Assembly: GCA_036426205.1 (NCBI GenBank)
Contig: CM071568.1
Location: 120,581,045-120,645,044, forward strand
Direction: 5' to 3'
Source: Ascaphus truei
Lineage: Eukaryota; Chordata; Amphibia; Anura; Ascaphidae
Length of the DNA stretch: 64,000 nt
In this document: positions 43,770-56,399 of the stretch, one piece after another
Numbering within the stretch: the first letter of the stretch is position 1
Layout: each line of letters opens with the position of its first letter
The notes under the pieces: model-generated
Databases searched by the model: none
What the model saw: the letters and a program-made list of their open reading frames with translations, nothing else
What the model was told of the DNA's origin: nothing
Position numbers and translations under genes: made by a program

Positions 43770-45045
43770 ATTACATATTGTTTCACTGTGAACTGTAACA
43801 TAGCGCACATTTAGACTATTCCTGGAAAGCTTTTATTTTGTCTGTATGTTTTTATTTTGTCTGTATGTTTTTATTTTGTCTGTATATCAGCAAGTTTTGT
43901 TCCTGCACTGTAATTATTTAATGTATTTTTTTTTTTTTTTGTGGGCCACCAAGTTCTAGGGCCGGTAGAAAGGGCTGATGCGAGTGAAGATACAACAAAG
44001 CACACACAAATGTGAATAAACTACCATCTGCTCTAATGCTCGGGCTTCCTCGTTTATTTTCACATCTATTTACCAAAATAAAATTAATAACATTTATTAT
44101 TTTTATTTGAGCATGAAAACAACAAAAGACGCCCACCTGCCCACGGCACAAGCCCCTGGAGGACAAGAAAGAGGAAGTAAAACAGTTACTTTTCTGTGCT
44201 TCAGGATAGGGAACAGAATTCCAAGGTACAGTATAGATTATCATGGGCATACACGTGTGGCCCAGATGTGCATACTGTAAGTCTCTGAAAACTACAATAA
44301 CATACTTTTTGTAAATTGTGTATAAATATTATCTGCAGTATACAATGCATTTCAAAATAAGTTTTTGTCACACTAAAGGTTATTATCTAGCGTATGAGAT
44401 ATTTATAAGAGAGGAATTCACTTTCTGAAGTCTGTCACCATCATAAACAGACGAATGACCATCTCTAGGGGTCTGGGTGTTCAGCTCTTGTCATTTCTAT
44501 TTCATTGTGCTATTGTTATAAAGGATAAAAGTAGATAAAAATGTAACAGTTCAAGTACGCCTTCAATATAATTATTATCATTACTCTTATTCTGCGAGAA
44601 CATTTTTTGTATTCCTATGATTATTATATATAATAACAGTATCCATTATTATTATGATTATCATTGTAAAGTGAAGAGCAGAGCCGCAATGTGTTATCAC
44701 CTGAATAAGATATAAAGAGTGGTTTAATAACACCAGGCATATAAATCGGGTTGATCTCTGCTAACAGCACTTATCTACTTTTGATGCTAGAACATTTCAG
44801 ATTTGTTAACATACAATGCTTTGAGGATGGAATTGTAAGGATCATGCATATAAGTGGGTCGCCTATCAATACGTATATTTTCAAAAGCCTGTGTTTGTAA
44901 GCACACAAATAAAACAAAATTATGGCCAACAATATGATAGAAAAAAATGCATATGGAACTTCTGATTTCTATTGTTAACAACTCCAAAACCACACTTACA
45001 ATTTCAGTGTCTAGTGTGTGCATGCAGGCTAGTAACACATTAAGG
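43770..45045. other. no gene recognised
   Basis: AT-rich. TTTTATTTTGTCTGTATG is repeated three times at 43831-43884. No other structure was seen. Confidence 0.45.
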
Positions 45046-45047
45046 GG

Positions 45048-46800
45048 CCTATTCTAGTAGCTTCGATATGTAACTCATCCAGCAGTTTGGGCACTTCTCG
45101 AATGAGTTTGCATATGTAGCTATTCAGAAAGCTTCAATAACTTGCCAAACTCGATCGAGAAATGATTCGCCCTGATCGGTAGCGCTCTTGCGCGAACAAA
45201 CCGTGCGGGAGGTTAAAAAATGCTCAAACTCGCATTTTCTTAAATATCGAGCAATTCTAGTAATTCTAGTCACATCGCGGCTACAACTCGCAAGCAAACA
45301 GCAGGTTCCCATCTCGCCACCTCAAGGGTGATGAGATGGGACCGGCAATGTGACAGAAGAAAACATTTATTTTTACTGCATCTCCGGAGCTGCCCCATAT
45401 TATTATCAGCTCTGTAGACCCCTGTTTTAATCCCATGTAATAAAAATACATTTACACGCAGTTTAATTACCTTAGCGGCTAACCACTAAGGTAATGAAGG
45501 GGCTAAATACCAGTGCCCGGTTTATTGGGGTAGAGGGAGTGGGTGAAGGTGGTATTTGGCCCGGGAAGGTTGCAGGAGGAGTTAACCCCTTCATTACTTT
45601 ATGTAATGAAGGGGCTAACCCCCCACTTCTCACCCGGTATACATAAACACCCAACATGGGCCAAATACCACCTTCATCCTCCCCCTCTACCCCCAATAAA
45701 CATTAAAATACAATTCAAACAGCAATACTAGCGAATACACCATTGTTTGCCAGTGTGGTTACCTATGCCCTCAATGGGAGCAAATATAACCCCAATAGCA
45801 ATGAATAGGCACCCTACTACCCACCCCCTCTACCTCCAAGAACTCTCAACCCCGCCCCATAACACATACAGTATAGTAATGGGGAAAATCCCTATTAACC
45901 TGATCTAGATAATAGCTAATTTGCCAGTTAAAAATAAAACATTATCCAGCCAGCATAAAGTAAATTAAAGTTGTACTTACCCTTGCCTGGATGAAGGCCG
46001 CCCTCATCCTCCATGGCCAGCAACATTAAAATAAAAACTACTGACCACTAACCCCTTAATTTCCTTAGCAGTTAGTAACCAATATAGTAATTAAGGAGTT
46101 AACCCCCCATAATACAAACCTGGGAGGCCTAAACACCCTCCCGAGGCAACTACCCCCACTCCCTCTAGCCCATCACACACATACAAATGGCAAAGGCACT
46201 AGTAGCCAAAAATGGCTAATAGTAGATTTGCCAATTTGTTTGCAAAATAAATACACAAAATAATTACATTGGCATAACAGTACAATACATTACATTTGTC
46301 AATAAACCCATTTATTGTGACTGTGGTAAACCATGCCCACAAAATGGGCATGGTTTTCCACAATGACAATGAATGGGCAAGCTAAAAACATAACAACGAA
46401 ATAAAAACATGCATTTGCCCAAAAATGTATTAATAGTCACTGTGCTTATCTATACCAAGAAAGGGGCATAGATAAGCACATTGCCAGTAAATGGGCAACC
46501 TAAAAAAAAAATCGTCATTAAACAAAAGCCAATCAATGTGTTTCTTACATTTGCCGTATTCACCCTCGTCCTACTCCGGCACCAACTCTTGTCCAGCGAC
46601 ATAATGCTCAACAGCCTGATTCGAAAAAGTCCATTGTCCTCTGTTGATTGAAGAGGACTCTACAAACCTAACACCCAACATCGATACTAATGGGCAATAG
46701 CCTGATTAGCCTAATATAGCTAATCAGGCTTTTTCCCATTCAAAAGCACTAAAAAATAGGCAGACACAGCGACAATCAATGGGTTAAAATGATTGTAATT
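45048..46800. repeat. interspersed repeats including the inverse copy of 5.8-7.0 kb
   Basis: The left part opens GGGGCCTATTCTAGTAG, like the end of the 10771-11430 element. From 45450 the sequence is the inverse counterpart of 5820-7000, for example TACCCCCAATAAACATT and GCTTATCTATACC with AAGGGGCATAGATAAG. No protein-coding content is recognised. Confidence 0.6.
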
Positions 46801-49800
46801 TTATTATGCAATTGTTTTATTTTAATGTATTTATTTTAAATGTATTTTGTATTGCATTGAATGGGCAAAAGCCCTATTAGAGACAATTGTGCATTAGTCA
46901 AGTAGGGGCTTAAGGTAGTTGCGAGTGGGTAGGGGTAGATGGCGTTTTTGATGGGGGCAGTTGCCCCGGATAGTGTGGTTAGGCTGCCCGGGGTGTGGAG
47001 CTTACCTTAGCAGTTAGTAAAGCATAGTGTGGCAATCCTTTACTAACCACTAAGGTGGCCAACAGGGTAGGTAGTATATTTTATTGTATTAACCCCTTTG
47101 GTGTAATTACAGAAGCCTATGATAGAAATATTATTAAAGTCATCCCGATGCGATAATTAATACATTGCGACTTTGGGTCAAATATCACACCCGGTAAATT
47201 ATTCCCGCAATGATGATGTTTGCTATCATAAAATCGTGGTACCAAGACTTTTTTTTTTTTTAAACCGGGAACGATATTAACTTAGTTTGATTTATCCAGG
47301 CTTTTGTGTCATGTTGGAGCTATTCCGTATTAGTGCTGGAAAACTGGCAGAATCATGTTTAAATGGCTAGTTAAGATACACATTTATTGCAGAACCTGCT
47401 GGTTTGAGATTTAGCTTTTAATTTGTTTTATTAAAATACATTCCCAGTTTGAAAGTTTACCTAGTTTAAAGTAAGAATATACACATCATTTGAAAATAAA
47501 AAGTCATTAATAATAAATTGCAGGCTTCCATGCAAAATTAAATTACCAAAGAAAACGTGAATTAAAAGGACTATTATTGTACTTCTTTGATAGATGGCTG
47601 CCTATAACAGAGCTAGTAATAGTAGACTATATGCAACGGATGCGAAAGTTATTTACAGGAGCACCATTGAATAAATCATTTTGCTTGGCCCATATTTTCT
47701 TCAGATTATGATGCCTGTTATTATCTACAATATACTGTAGTTCTGTTTTCATTATTTCTTCAGGTCTATTACGAAACTAGTAAACATATGCCAATGACTT
47801 AACCTACCATGTTAGAATAGCGCGGTTTTTCCCCATGACTCATTGTTCTCTGTGGAAATCATTTGATACATTTACTCCCATGTGTCCACTTCTACTTTAA
47901 AATGTATTTATTTAGAACTTTTTAAATGCACTACTCACCAAGAAAACTCCGTACTAGAGTGCGTGTAAGAACTTAGGGAGGACACCCATCCCAGACCTCA
48001 AATATCTCCTTCACTTATGAATTGTTTCATACCAGCATGTACAGTATAAAGAGCACAGGAAATTATAATAACCAAAAACGACAAGTATAATCATAATAAG
48101 AATACTGTACAATAATCTCCAAGGTTTCGATGGGTGCATGGGACTGGTGGGGCACCATAGTGTCCAGACTCCCCCTGGTTTATCCCATAACACATAGAAG
48201 TTTTGTAGAGCTCAAACTCCATATAGTATTCACTGTACTGGAACAAAAGAATGATGGTGCACCAAATGCTGTCTGGGGCCTGATCCTGAGGTAGATCCCG
48301 TGGTATGAATAGATTCCTAGTAGGAAGGCAGCGGGCACTTATCCCATAACACCATACAACTCCCTTTATGACCACTCTGTTTCACCTTTAATTCTGAACA
48401 ATAAAAAAGATAGACAAGGTGTGAGTGTTTTAGCTTTATGGCTGTGCCAATATAAAGTGCCCGGGGAAGGGAGTAGCGCTTTTATATGCTGCAGAAAAAT
48501 GCCTTTGTTACTAAAAAGTCCAATAATCTCAAGGAGTGTTTGCAATATATGTATTCCTAGGTGTCTTAAAAAAACAAAAAAAAACACAAACAAAAAAAAG
48601 GTTACAAATTGGCGCTCCTCATAATATATACAGTATGTGCAATGATATTAAGTGAACAATTTACACACAAATAAGTTTGTGTGTTGGTATAAATATGTGT
48701 GTGGTTTTATATGTGTGTGAGAATATATCTCCACTACAAAAGTACATTAAAAGAGATGCACTTAATTTCATTGTGAATACATACTTTATGTGATGAAAAA
48801 TGATTTTTTTGTGCAACATGATAGGTGACAAAATATCTGTGCAAGAAACTGTGACAATAAAAATGGAAGTGCACAGATTACTGCTGCTCAAACCCTAAGA
48901 GGACTCTCAAGAGCTTCCAATGTTACATTTTCTCCAATGTTGGGGAGCACAAGTGTACACCATAATGGGGAGACAGATCAACACAAATAGTGTAATGCGT
49001 TCTCAAATAAAAGAAGGGGGTTCTAGTGGCTCGTAGATTATACTACTCACATATTCCCTAGTTCAGAAAAGCATATTAAATCTGTAGCAACCACTGCTGG
49101 GGTAGTCATGAAAGTACCCATGTGGACTCCAGTATGTGACTAAAACTATGAGACCAGTATTGGTATTTTGGATCATCTAGGAACTATACGTGGAAAAGTT
49201 ATGACACATAATGCACATTTTGCTATCTGCCATCAATCAGACCCCCAAGGTTTTACTTGTATAGGGATTGAGCATGTGCTACCACTCTGAAGTGGAGTGA
49301 TAGTGATATAGCATTAACTAATTGAGAAACCTTTTGGATCCACAAATTGGAGACTTTAATCCCAAAATGACTCAATGTTGATATTGAGATAGGCACTGTA
49401 GACGGACGTTCACAGAGGTACACAATTGGAGACTTTTATAAGGTGAAATTATAATAAGGCTTTATTGTGCCTTTTCCTTTTCATCAGGAAATCCATCCAA
49501 ACACAGGGGGGGGAACAAAGCTTATATTCACTTGGGAGTATTTCTAGTGAAACACTATGCAATTAATTCACATCTCCCTTAGTCAAGCATTTCTCCCAGC
49601 CCCAAACATATAGCATGAAATAAGCAGATATAAGAGTCTCTTAAGAATGAAAGTCTTATCTGTTCCTTGGAGGGAAAATCTTCTCAGTTCCTGGTTCAGC
49701 TCCCTTCACTCAGGGTGTGTCAGCTTCAGGTTTAGTAGTTTTCCCTGTGTCTTGTAAGCAGCTCTGCTGTTTCTTCTGGCAGGGCTCAAGACTGTTATGT

Positions 49801-50220
49801 CCCCAAAGGTCAGCTCACAAGTGAGCTAAGGAGTCCCTTCCTGTCTCAACAGACAGGCTTTTGTAAGCAATCTAAATCAGGCAGGTGGTGTTTATTAATT
49901 GACTACCAGCAGTTAACCACCACACTGCTAGATTAAAGGCACATTACTTGAACAGGGATTACTCCCCTTTTACAGGCACTTTCTGATATAGTTTAGTATA
50001 ATAATAAAAAAATATTTTTAGAATTTTCTATTTGCTTCCATTACTCACATTATATATACTCCAGGAATAATACATTTAGAGACTTTGAAACATTATATTC
50101 TTTAACATATTATGTTTTGAATTGGAGATCCAGTCACTTTTTTAAGTAAATATATGCATCTTTTTATATAATTCTAGGCTGTACAGGTTTAAGTGGGGAC
50201 ATACATGGACCAACTCTTTA
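46801..50220. other. long stretch with no gene recognised
   Basis: No domain, LTR pair or inverted ends could be supported. Minor items are a T11 run near 47250, poly-A near 48580, and an LTR-like block at 49430-49990 with TTTATTGTGCC and CT-rich text that I could not bound. Short frames at 48011-48891 show no motif. Confidence 0.4.
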
Positions 50221-50230
50221 TGTGGTAGTA

Positions 50231-50556
50231 CAGCGGTGCGCAAACTGGGGGGGCGTGACCCCCAGGGGGGGCTCGAGACTGCCTGCAGGGGGGCAGTTTA
50301 CAGAGGCGCCGCACGCTTCCCAAAGGCACTTAAATTAAGTGCCAGGGGAGCTGCAGGGCCTCTATAAACCTTTACTTACCTTGGCTCCACACGCATCGCC
50401 ATGGCAACACGGTGTCAAATGTTGCCGCGAGGTCATGGCAACGTGACGTCATGACGCCGGAGCAAACACTGGAGCTGATGTAAGTGGGGGAGGGGGGACG
50501 TGGGGGTGAGGTGATCGCCGGTAGGGGGGCGCAGGGAAAAACGTTTGCGCCCCCTG
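50231..50556. mobile_element. hAT-type MITE with 8-bp target duplication
   Basis: The ends are CAGCGGTGCGCAAAC on the left and, inverted, CAGGGGGCGCAAACG on the right. The CAG-N-GGT...CAAAC start is typical of hAT elements. TGGTAGTA (50223-50230) and TGTTAGTA (50557-50564) flank it, an 8-bp duplication with one mismatch. The interior is G/C-rich and non-coding. At 326 bp it depends on a transposase supplied elsewhere. Confidence 0.85.
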
Positions 50557-51463
50557 TGTTAGTATATTCTATAGATATCTAATGTATGGATATAAACCTT
50601 TATACAGGTGCGCCGATGAGTATTATAAAACTTGCCTTGGAAAATCTGGGGCAATCACCAACAGGTACATGCTGGGTAGATGCTGCAACATTTCAGTGAC
50701 ATTTCTGCAGACATGCCCATCGGATTAACGCAGCAGGGGTTCAAACGAATGGGACTGCCAGGGACCCCTGCTGCGTTAATGTGCAAATAAAGTGAAAAAG
50801 TGCATAAGAGATATATATATATATATGAATCAAAAAAGATTTTTTGATGTGGTTACCCAAAATAAGCAAAGACATAAATGCAGTTATACTAATCCACAAG
50901 ACTTGTGTTATTTACTAAGAAAAACTAAGTGTAGAGGGATAGTTAAACTATTACCATATATGCATACAGAAAGTGGATAAATATGTTATTTATATATAGA
51001 GGCAAAATGTGTACTTGTGCAATAGGACCTACTCCATTATGTGGGAGATTTGCAAATTAGAATATATATCTAGGATACAAAATGCATTTCACACTATCCT
51101 AGAGGGTTTATTGCACTATTTATAGTTTATTTGCTGATGTATAAACATATATATGACATAACCAATTCCCAATTTTTAAAACCATGTTGATTCAGTAAAT
51201 CAGGGGTGAGCAAATTTTTGATGCCGAGCCCCCCTTTCATCCATAACATTTCTCGGGCCCCCCTGCCTGATGTAATCAAAATCACATTAAAAAAAAACTT
51301 TTATTAAACGGTATACAATGTAAATACAAATATGTCTAAATACTTACATATTTCAACAGCTCGCGCTTGCAAAATTAGGCTGCGTCACCAACTCTCCAAG
51401 CATGAGCACAGGGTGTGCTGCATAATTTTGCAAGCACGAGTGGGGAAGCGTGGATCAGGGCTA

Positions 51464-51475
<12 letters not shown>

Positions 51476-51509
<34 letters not shown>
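51476..51509. repeat. (GT)n microsatellite
   Basis: Uninterrupted TG/GT dinucleotides, followed by GCGCGCATGTGG and more GTGT-rich text up to about 51537. Confidence 0.98.
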
Positions 51510-51517
<8 letters not shown>

Positions 51518-52084
51518 TGGCTGTGTGTGCGTGTGTGCATTGACTGCTGCTGAGTGCACTTCAAAGTCAATTTTTTTTGTTTCCCCAAGCGCCAAGCTTG
51601 GGAGAGCATACGAGAGCATATGTGCACAAAGGCAATCTTTTGGGGAGGGAGGCATTCATCCATCTCTTTGCTACCTCCCTTCCCTCCCCCCCCCATTTTT
51701 TCCCTTCCCCTCCCTTATTTCCTTCTCCCATTTGCCTTTTTATTCACCCTGCTCTTTGGCTTGCTGTCCCAGTGTCATCCACACTCCTACCTACAGTATT
51801 ATTTATTTTTTTCTGTTTTCATTAATGTGTTTTCACTTTTTTTTTTTTTTTACATTATTTCTGTACATTTATAGTATGATTGATATAGCGGCCGCCTACC
51901 CTTTCACTTGCAGAGTATCACATCGAAGCAGTTTAACATCACAACGCTGGAGCATGCTCCTCCCGGTACCTCCGAAGCCCCCACGCATGCGCACACACAC
52001 CCTCACGTGGCCGCCACCTGCACTATCCTGTTCGGCTGGCCGCACATATCTTCTTGGCCGCCCGTGCACAGCTATTTCGCCAAC

Positions 52085-52545
52085 CAACAGACAGAACACA
52101 CACAATCACAACCAACAGACACAACACACACACTCAATCACAACACACACACTCAATCACAACACACACTCAACACACACACACTCAATAACAACACACA
52201 ACCACAACACACACTCAATCACAACCAACACAGACACAACACAGACTCAATCACAACAAACACAGACACAACACACACACTCAATCACAACACACACCCA
52301 GTCACAACACACTCATTCACAACACCCACACACAACAAACACATAATCACAACCAACACAGACACAACAAACACTCAATAACAACACACACTCACACACA
52401 GGCACATACTCAATCACAACACCCACAATCACATCACACACCCACACACATCACAAAGACTTAATCACAACACCCACACAACACAATCACAACCAACACA
52501 GACACAACACACACTCAATCATAACACATACAATACAGTCACACT
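52085..52545. repeat. CACAACACACACTCAAT minisatellite inside the hAT element
   Basis: Imperfect units built from ACAACACACACTCAATCAC and ACAACCAACACAGAC alternate for about 460 bp with variable order. The block is A/C-only with occasional T and G. It lies wholly inside the boundaries set by the 8-bp target duplication. Confidence 0.9.
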
Positions 52546-52890
52546 TTCACCTGGGGGGGAGGTACTAAACATGCTGGTTACCCATGTGCAGCTGAAAGCA
52601 GAGCAACAAGAGCAGAGCAGGGAAGTCCCTGCCACTGCAGCAAGCACAGAGTAGAACAGGGAAGTCCCTGCCCCTGCCCCCTCTCCCAGCACAGAGCAGA
52701 GTAGAGCAGGGAAGTCCCCGCCCCCGCAGCACAGCGATTGCTGACCCACTCCCCCACTAAAGAATCTGATGGCCCCCCAAGGGGGCACGCCCCCTAGTTT
52801 GTGCACCGCTGCAGTAAATGTTCGATAACGCAAGTTTTTTGAGGATATATCTAAAATTGGAGCATTGATTGTGCTCACAGCCTAGTGATA

Positions 52891-52936
<46 letters not shown>
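52891..52936. repeat. (TG)n(TA)n microsatellite
   Basis: TGTGTGTG passes into about 19 TA units directly before the LTR-like unit at 52952. Confidence 0.98.
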
Positions 52937-52940
<4 letters not shown>

Positions 52941-52951
52941 TATTTATAGCC

Positions 52952-53940
52952 TGTGGCCCCCTGTCCCCTGTTTACCTTTCCATAGCTAGCGGAGGCTGGG
53001 GAGAGTGCGGGGGATGTGCAGTAGCAAGCGCAAGTGGTAGCCATTAGGATTATAGCACAGCAGGGGAACTACATTCCCCAGAATGCTGTAGGGGATGATC
53101 GTGCAGCGCGGCTATGCCAATAGGGCTGAGAGATGCATGGCAGTTAGAATTCTGGCAGTTGGAATTCTGACAGTTGGAGCCAGGACAAAGAAAAGGAAGG
53201 TAGGATCTGGGTGTCAGTGGCATCCAGACTAGGTCAGATTAACCCTTTAGGTCAAAGATAGGCCCCACTCACCTAATCAGATTGTGGCTGCTACAGGGAA
53301 ACCCCTAGCTAGGGACATTTCCCCTGTAGCTCTATACAGTTAGTGTATAGTGCCATTTGAAGACGCTGCACAGCTATTTGCGGACTGTGGTCTGGGGCAT
53401 GATCACCACCGCACTATCATAGACTATCAAAGGGGAGACCCTCCTATCGGAGTTCACCACACGCAGAGGCGGAGGCTTCGCTGACATCGACGTCACTGGA
53501 TCAGTGGATCCCTTTTGATTTTCGGCCATACCTGGGTGCTGGAGCACCTGGACAGGTACCTCAGCCAACTATAACACTTTGAATTACTGTGGGAAGCACT
53601 ATCTCACACATTGGGTGGGTTGGGTCTTGTGGACACCAGGGAGGTTGGGTGCCATGGGGCACCTAAGTACTTTGGGGAAATCCCATCAGAGGTGGACATT
53701 ACGGTTGGAGGGCAAGGTGGGGCTACAGCCGTGCGAGGCCTAAATTGTATGTGGGTTAATGATAAATCTAGTTGTACCTGTGTTCAATAAAAGTTAAGGG
53801 GTTATCTGGGGCTGTCAGTATCCCTCACAGGTGGAGGCGCTGTCACCTGATGGATTAGGTACACCCCAAGTTCCCAGCACCGGAGGTTCAGGCCTCCTGT
53901 GAGCCACAGGTAAAGCACCAAACACTCAGTAGTTGCCACA
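52952..53940 (+). mobile_element. solo LTR-like unit
   Basis: Starts TGTGGCCCCC and ends GTTGCCACA, so the ends form the inverted pair TGTGG/CCACA. It contains ACTACATTCCCCAGAATGC (53068-53086), a near-ideal ZNF143/Staf-type site, then CCAAT in GCCAATAGGG (53117-53126), and AATAAAAG near 53785. The order and spacing match the Gypsy LTR at 18748-19840. No gag or pol lies next to it, and the flanks (TAGCC; TTTCC) are not a convincing target duplication. Confidence 0.55.
53068..53086 (+). promoter_or_regulatory. ZNF143/Staf-like site
   Basis: ACTACATTCCCCAGAATGC agrees with the known ACTACAnnTCCCAGnATGC-type consensus apart from one insertion-like shift. A CCAAT motif begins 49 bp downstream. 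In the LTR at 18748 the corresponding ACTACAAGTCCCATGAG is followed by CCAAT at almost the same distance, which suggests promoter use. Confidence 0.5.
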
Positions 53941-54054
53941 TTTCCCATATTGTGGGGGAAACAGTTTTTCTGACAACTTAATTACCCTGTAGAGGTCCAC
54001 AGATTTGGATATGCTTTTCTGTACTGGGCAATATATGAGTAGTATAATCTACCT

Positions 54055-54225
54055 TGGTATCTGTCTGAGTAGAATACTTCTATCAATGTAACCTCATCTG
54101 CAACATATCTAATTAACAGCTCCTTGGTATGTCTGTCTGAGTAGAATACTCCTATCAATTTAATCACATCTGTAACTTAAATCTAATTAACAGCTCCTTG
54201 GTCTGTCTGAGTAGAATAGGCAGAC
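54055..54225. repeat. about 71-bp minisatellite, three units
   Basis: GTCTGAGTAGAATA recurs at about 54063, 54135 and 54205 with the intervening text TATCAAT...AACAGCTCCTTGGT conserved, so the period is 70-72 bp. A separate pair of TCACATGTAAAGTGTC repeats follows at 54306 and 54330. Confidence 0.8.
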
Positions 54226-54724
54226 CCCTCCCTTAATTATTAGTCAAGTGAATGTGTTTAGAGTATTTAATTCAGTCTATCTTGGCTGCGCAACATCTTA
54301 AGTGTCACATGTAAAGTGTCCCTGGAGGTCACATGTAAAGTGTCTCTGGAGTTGATACTGGAGTTAGAGTTGGAGGTGAAAACTACAGGAAATCTGGACT
54401 CTGCACAGCAACAACAACAACTCTGTAACTGTGAGAACTTGACTTTCTATATACTCTGATAATTTGTAATCTTCCTATCCACAATACCTGGGAAATCTCT
54501 CCTCCTGCATTTCACTGTGCCCTCCCTGTTGCTTTTTCTGCTTACTGTTTCCTCACTTCTTTTTAAATGTTTTTGTTCTCTCCAACTTCCCCACTCTCCT
54601 CCATCCTATCCCCATTTTTTCATCTATCCTCCCCTCCACCTATGCCAGTGCCCATACACTGCACCATTATTTATACACCACTTTCCCAACAACTTCTTTA
54701 CCCCTCAATAAAAAGCATCACCAC

Positions 54725-55541
54725 TGTAAAGATCCGGGAGTCACGCCGCCCTAGGCATGCTCCCTACTCACCTGCAGCTCCTCCGGGTCCTCCCACGGCA
54801 CGCAGGCAGCCTTCCTCCAAGACGCCGATCGCAGCTCCACGTGGGCGCACGCGCGCACGCCAATGCTCCTCTTCAAATGTTGCGGGGATGCCCAGTCACG
54901 CGCCTGCAAGCGCAGCTACACGGAAGCGCGGCCACACGGAGGCGCACCAACCCCTTAAAGGCACAGCACCTCAAATCATTGCTACTATCCAATGCAGCCT
55001 TACTACTGGGCTTTATTGCTCCTCCCCTGGGACTCATGCTGGACCTATCCCTGCCGTAGCCTGGCCCTTCCACACACCCCCACCTTGCTGCGCTGCCATT
55101 GGACCCTCTCTCTCATATATACCCTACAGTTTCACTAACTCGTCGGCTGAGCATAGAACCAGTTTTTCTCATCACTCTCTGCCTCCCTAGTCCTGTCCTG
55201 TCCTGTCCTGTCTTGTCTTGTTTTGCAGTCTTCCTCGTGTACCGAACCGGCTTCCTCTACGACCCTCCGCATCTCTGGCATCCCGAACTTGGCAAACGGC
55301 AATACGACTCTCCGCACCTCTGGCAGCCCGAACCCGGCAAACGGTAAACGATTACGTCTCTCTCTCTCTACTCCGGACTTGGCTAACAGCACCCTCTACT
55401 ATCCGTATCTCTCCTGCCCCGACTCGGACTCCAAAGACCATTCTACACTCAAGACGTGCCCTCGTGGCTGTGGGTGGCGTTATATCCTATCCCACCTCAG
55501 CACCGCGGTCCCGCCTCGTTTGTGGTGAGCTCGTCCTGACA
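54725..55541. mobile_element. solo LTR with 5-bp target duplication
   Basis: Starts TGTAAAGATC and ends CGTCCTGACA. ACCAC (54720-54724) and CCCAC (55542-55546) flank it, agreeing at four of five bases. The flanking CT-rich DNA appears continuous without it. Inside, CATATATACCC (55115-55125) could be a TATA box. It contains a run of TCCTG pentamers (55196-55215). At 817 bp without internal genes it is best read as a solo LTR. Orientation is not certain. Confidence 0.55.
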
Positions 55542-55689
55542 CCCACAAATCCTCTATTCACACCCTCTATCTACTCCTTCCTGCTGCTGGGATATCTCTC
55601 CTAATCCTGGACCAAGCCATATACTGTACTCACCTGCTCTCATACAGGCCTCCCTGCCAACTCTTCCTCTGCTAATGGTGTTGTATTTT

Positions 55690-56365
55690 ATTGTATTGTA
55701 TGTCTTTATTTATATAGCTCCATTAATGTACATAGGGCTTCACAGTAGTAATACACGTGGTAATCATATAAATAACAAATAATATAAATAACAGGTCATG
55801 GGAATAAGTGCTTCAGACATAAAAGTAACATTAAGGAAGAGGAGTCCCTGCTCCGAGGAGCTTACAATCTAATTGGTAGGTAGTGGAACGTATAGAGACA
55901 GTAGGAGGGAATTCTGGTAAATGCATCTGCAGGGGGTCAAGCTTTATGTATCGTGTCCAGGATTATCCACAGTGCTATTCATATGCTTCTTTAAGCAAAT
56001 GTGTCTTAAGGTGGGTCTTAAAGGTGGATAGAGAGGGCGCTAGTCGGGTATTGAGGGGAAGGGCATTCCAGAGGTGTGGGGCAGTCAGTGAGAAAGGTTT
56101 AAGACGGGAGAGGGCTTTAGATACAAAGGGGGTAGAAAGAAGACATCCTTGGGAAGAACGCAAGAGTCGGGATGTGCATAACGAGAAATTAGGGCTGAGA
56201 TGTAAGGAGAGGCAGAAGAGTGTAAAGCTTTAAAAGTGAGGAGGAGAATTGAGTGTGAGATGCGGGATTTGATCGGAAGCCAGGAGAGGGATTTCAGGAG
56301 GGGAGACGCTGAGACAGATTTAGGAACGAGTAGAGTGATTCTGGCAGCAGCGTTTAGGATAGATG
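55690..56365 (-). pseudogene. L2/CR1-type LINE 3' end
   Basis: The minus strand encodes SRLKPFSLTAPHLWNALPLN then TRLAPSLSTFKTHLKTHLL, the C-terminal signature of L2-type reverse transcriptases (AP.LWN.LP...FK..LK..L). It ends at 55975. A 3' UTR with GTAAGCTCCTCGGAGCAGGG and a final GGAGCTATATAAATAAAGAC follows to about 55690. Upstream, SRYAHPDSCVLPKDVF-like text extends to about 56200. It is a different, shorter copy from the LINEs at 30 kb and 57 kb. Confidence 0.75.
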
Positions 56366-56399
56366 TAGGACAGATAGGATAGATGGTGTTAACTGACTA

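Larger units (their letters stand above)
51201..52811. mobile_element. 1.6-kb hAT-type non-autonomous element carrying satellites
   Basis: CAGTAAAT occurs perfectly on both sides (51193-51200 and 52812-52819). The ends are CAGGGGTGAGCAAA and, inverted from the right, CAGCGGTGCACAAAC, related to the MITE 640 bp upstream. Just inside both ends are C-rich strings (GAGCCCCCC; GGGGGCACGCCCCC). The interior carries a GT microsatellite, T/C-rich DNA and an ACAC-rich minisatellite. The 298-codon open frame through it is low-complexity and not a transposase. Confidence 0.85.

Noticed and set aside
49470..49510. Further hammerhead-like core (minus strand CCTGATGAAAAGG)
   Set aside because: CTGATGA is present but no stem II followed by GAAA can be drawn, and there is no palindrome.
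51450..52346. 298-codon open frame on the plus strand
   Set aside because: It runs through the GT microsatellite, a T/C-rich tract and the ACAC minisatellite. The residues are Val/Cys, Ser/Phe and Thr/His repeats set by composition, with no transposase motif.
52085..52545. CRISPR-like array
   Set aside because: Units are imperfect, A/C-only and without unique spacers; the sequence is eukaryotic. It is a minisatellite.
53960..54240. Riboswitch or structured RNA in the repeated CTGAGTAGAATA region
   Set aside because: The regularity is explained by a 71-bp tandem repeat. No paired structure is conserved between units.
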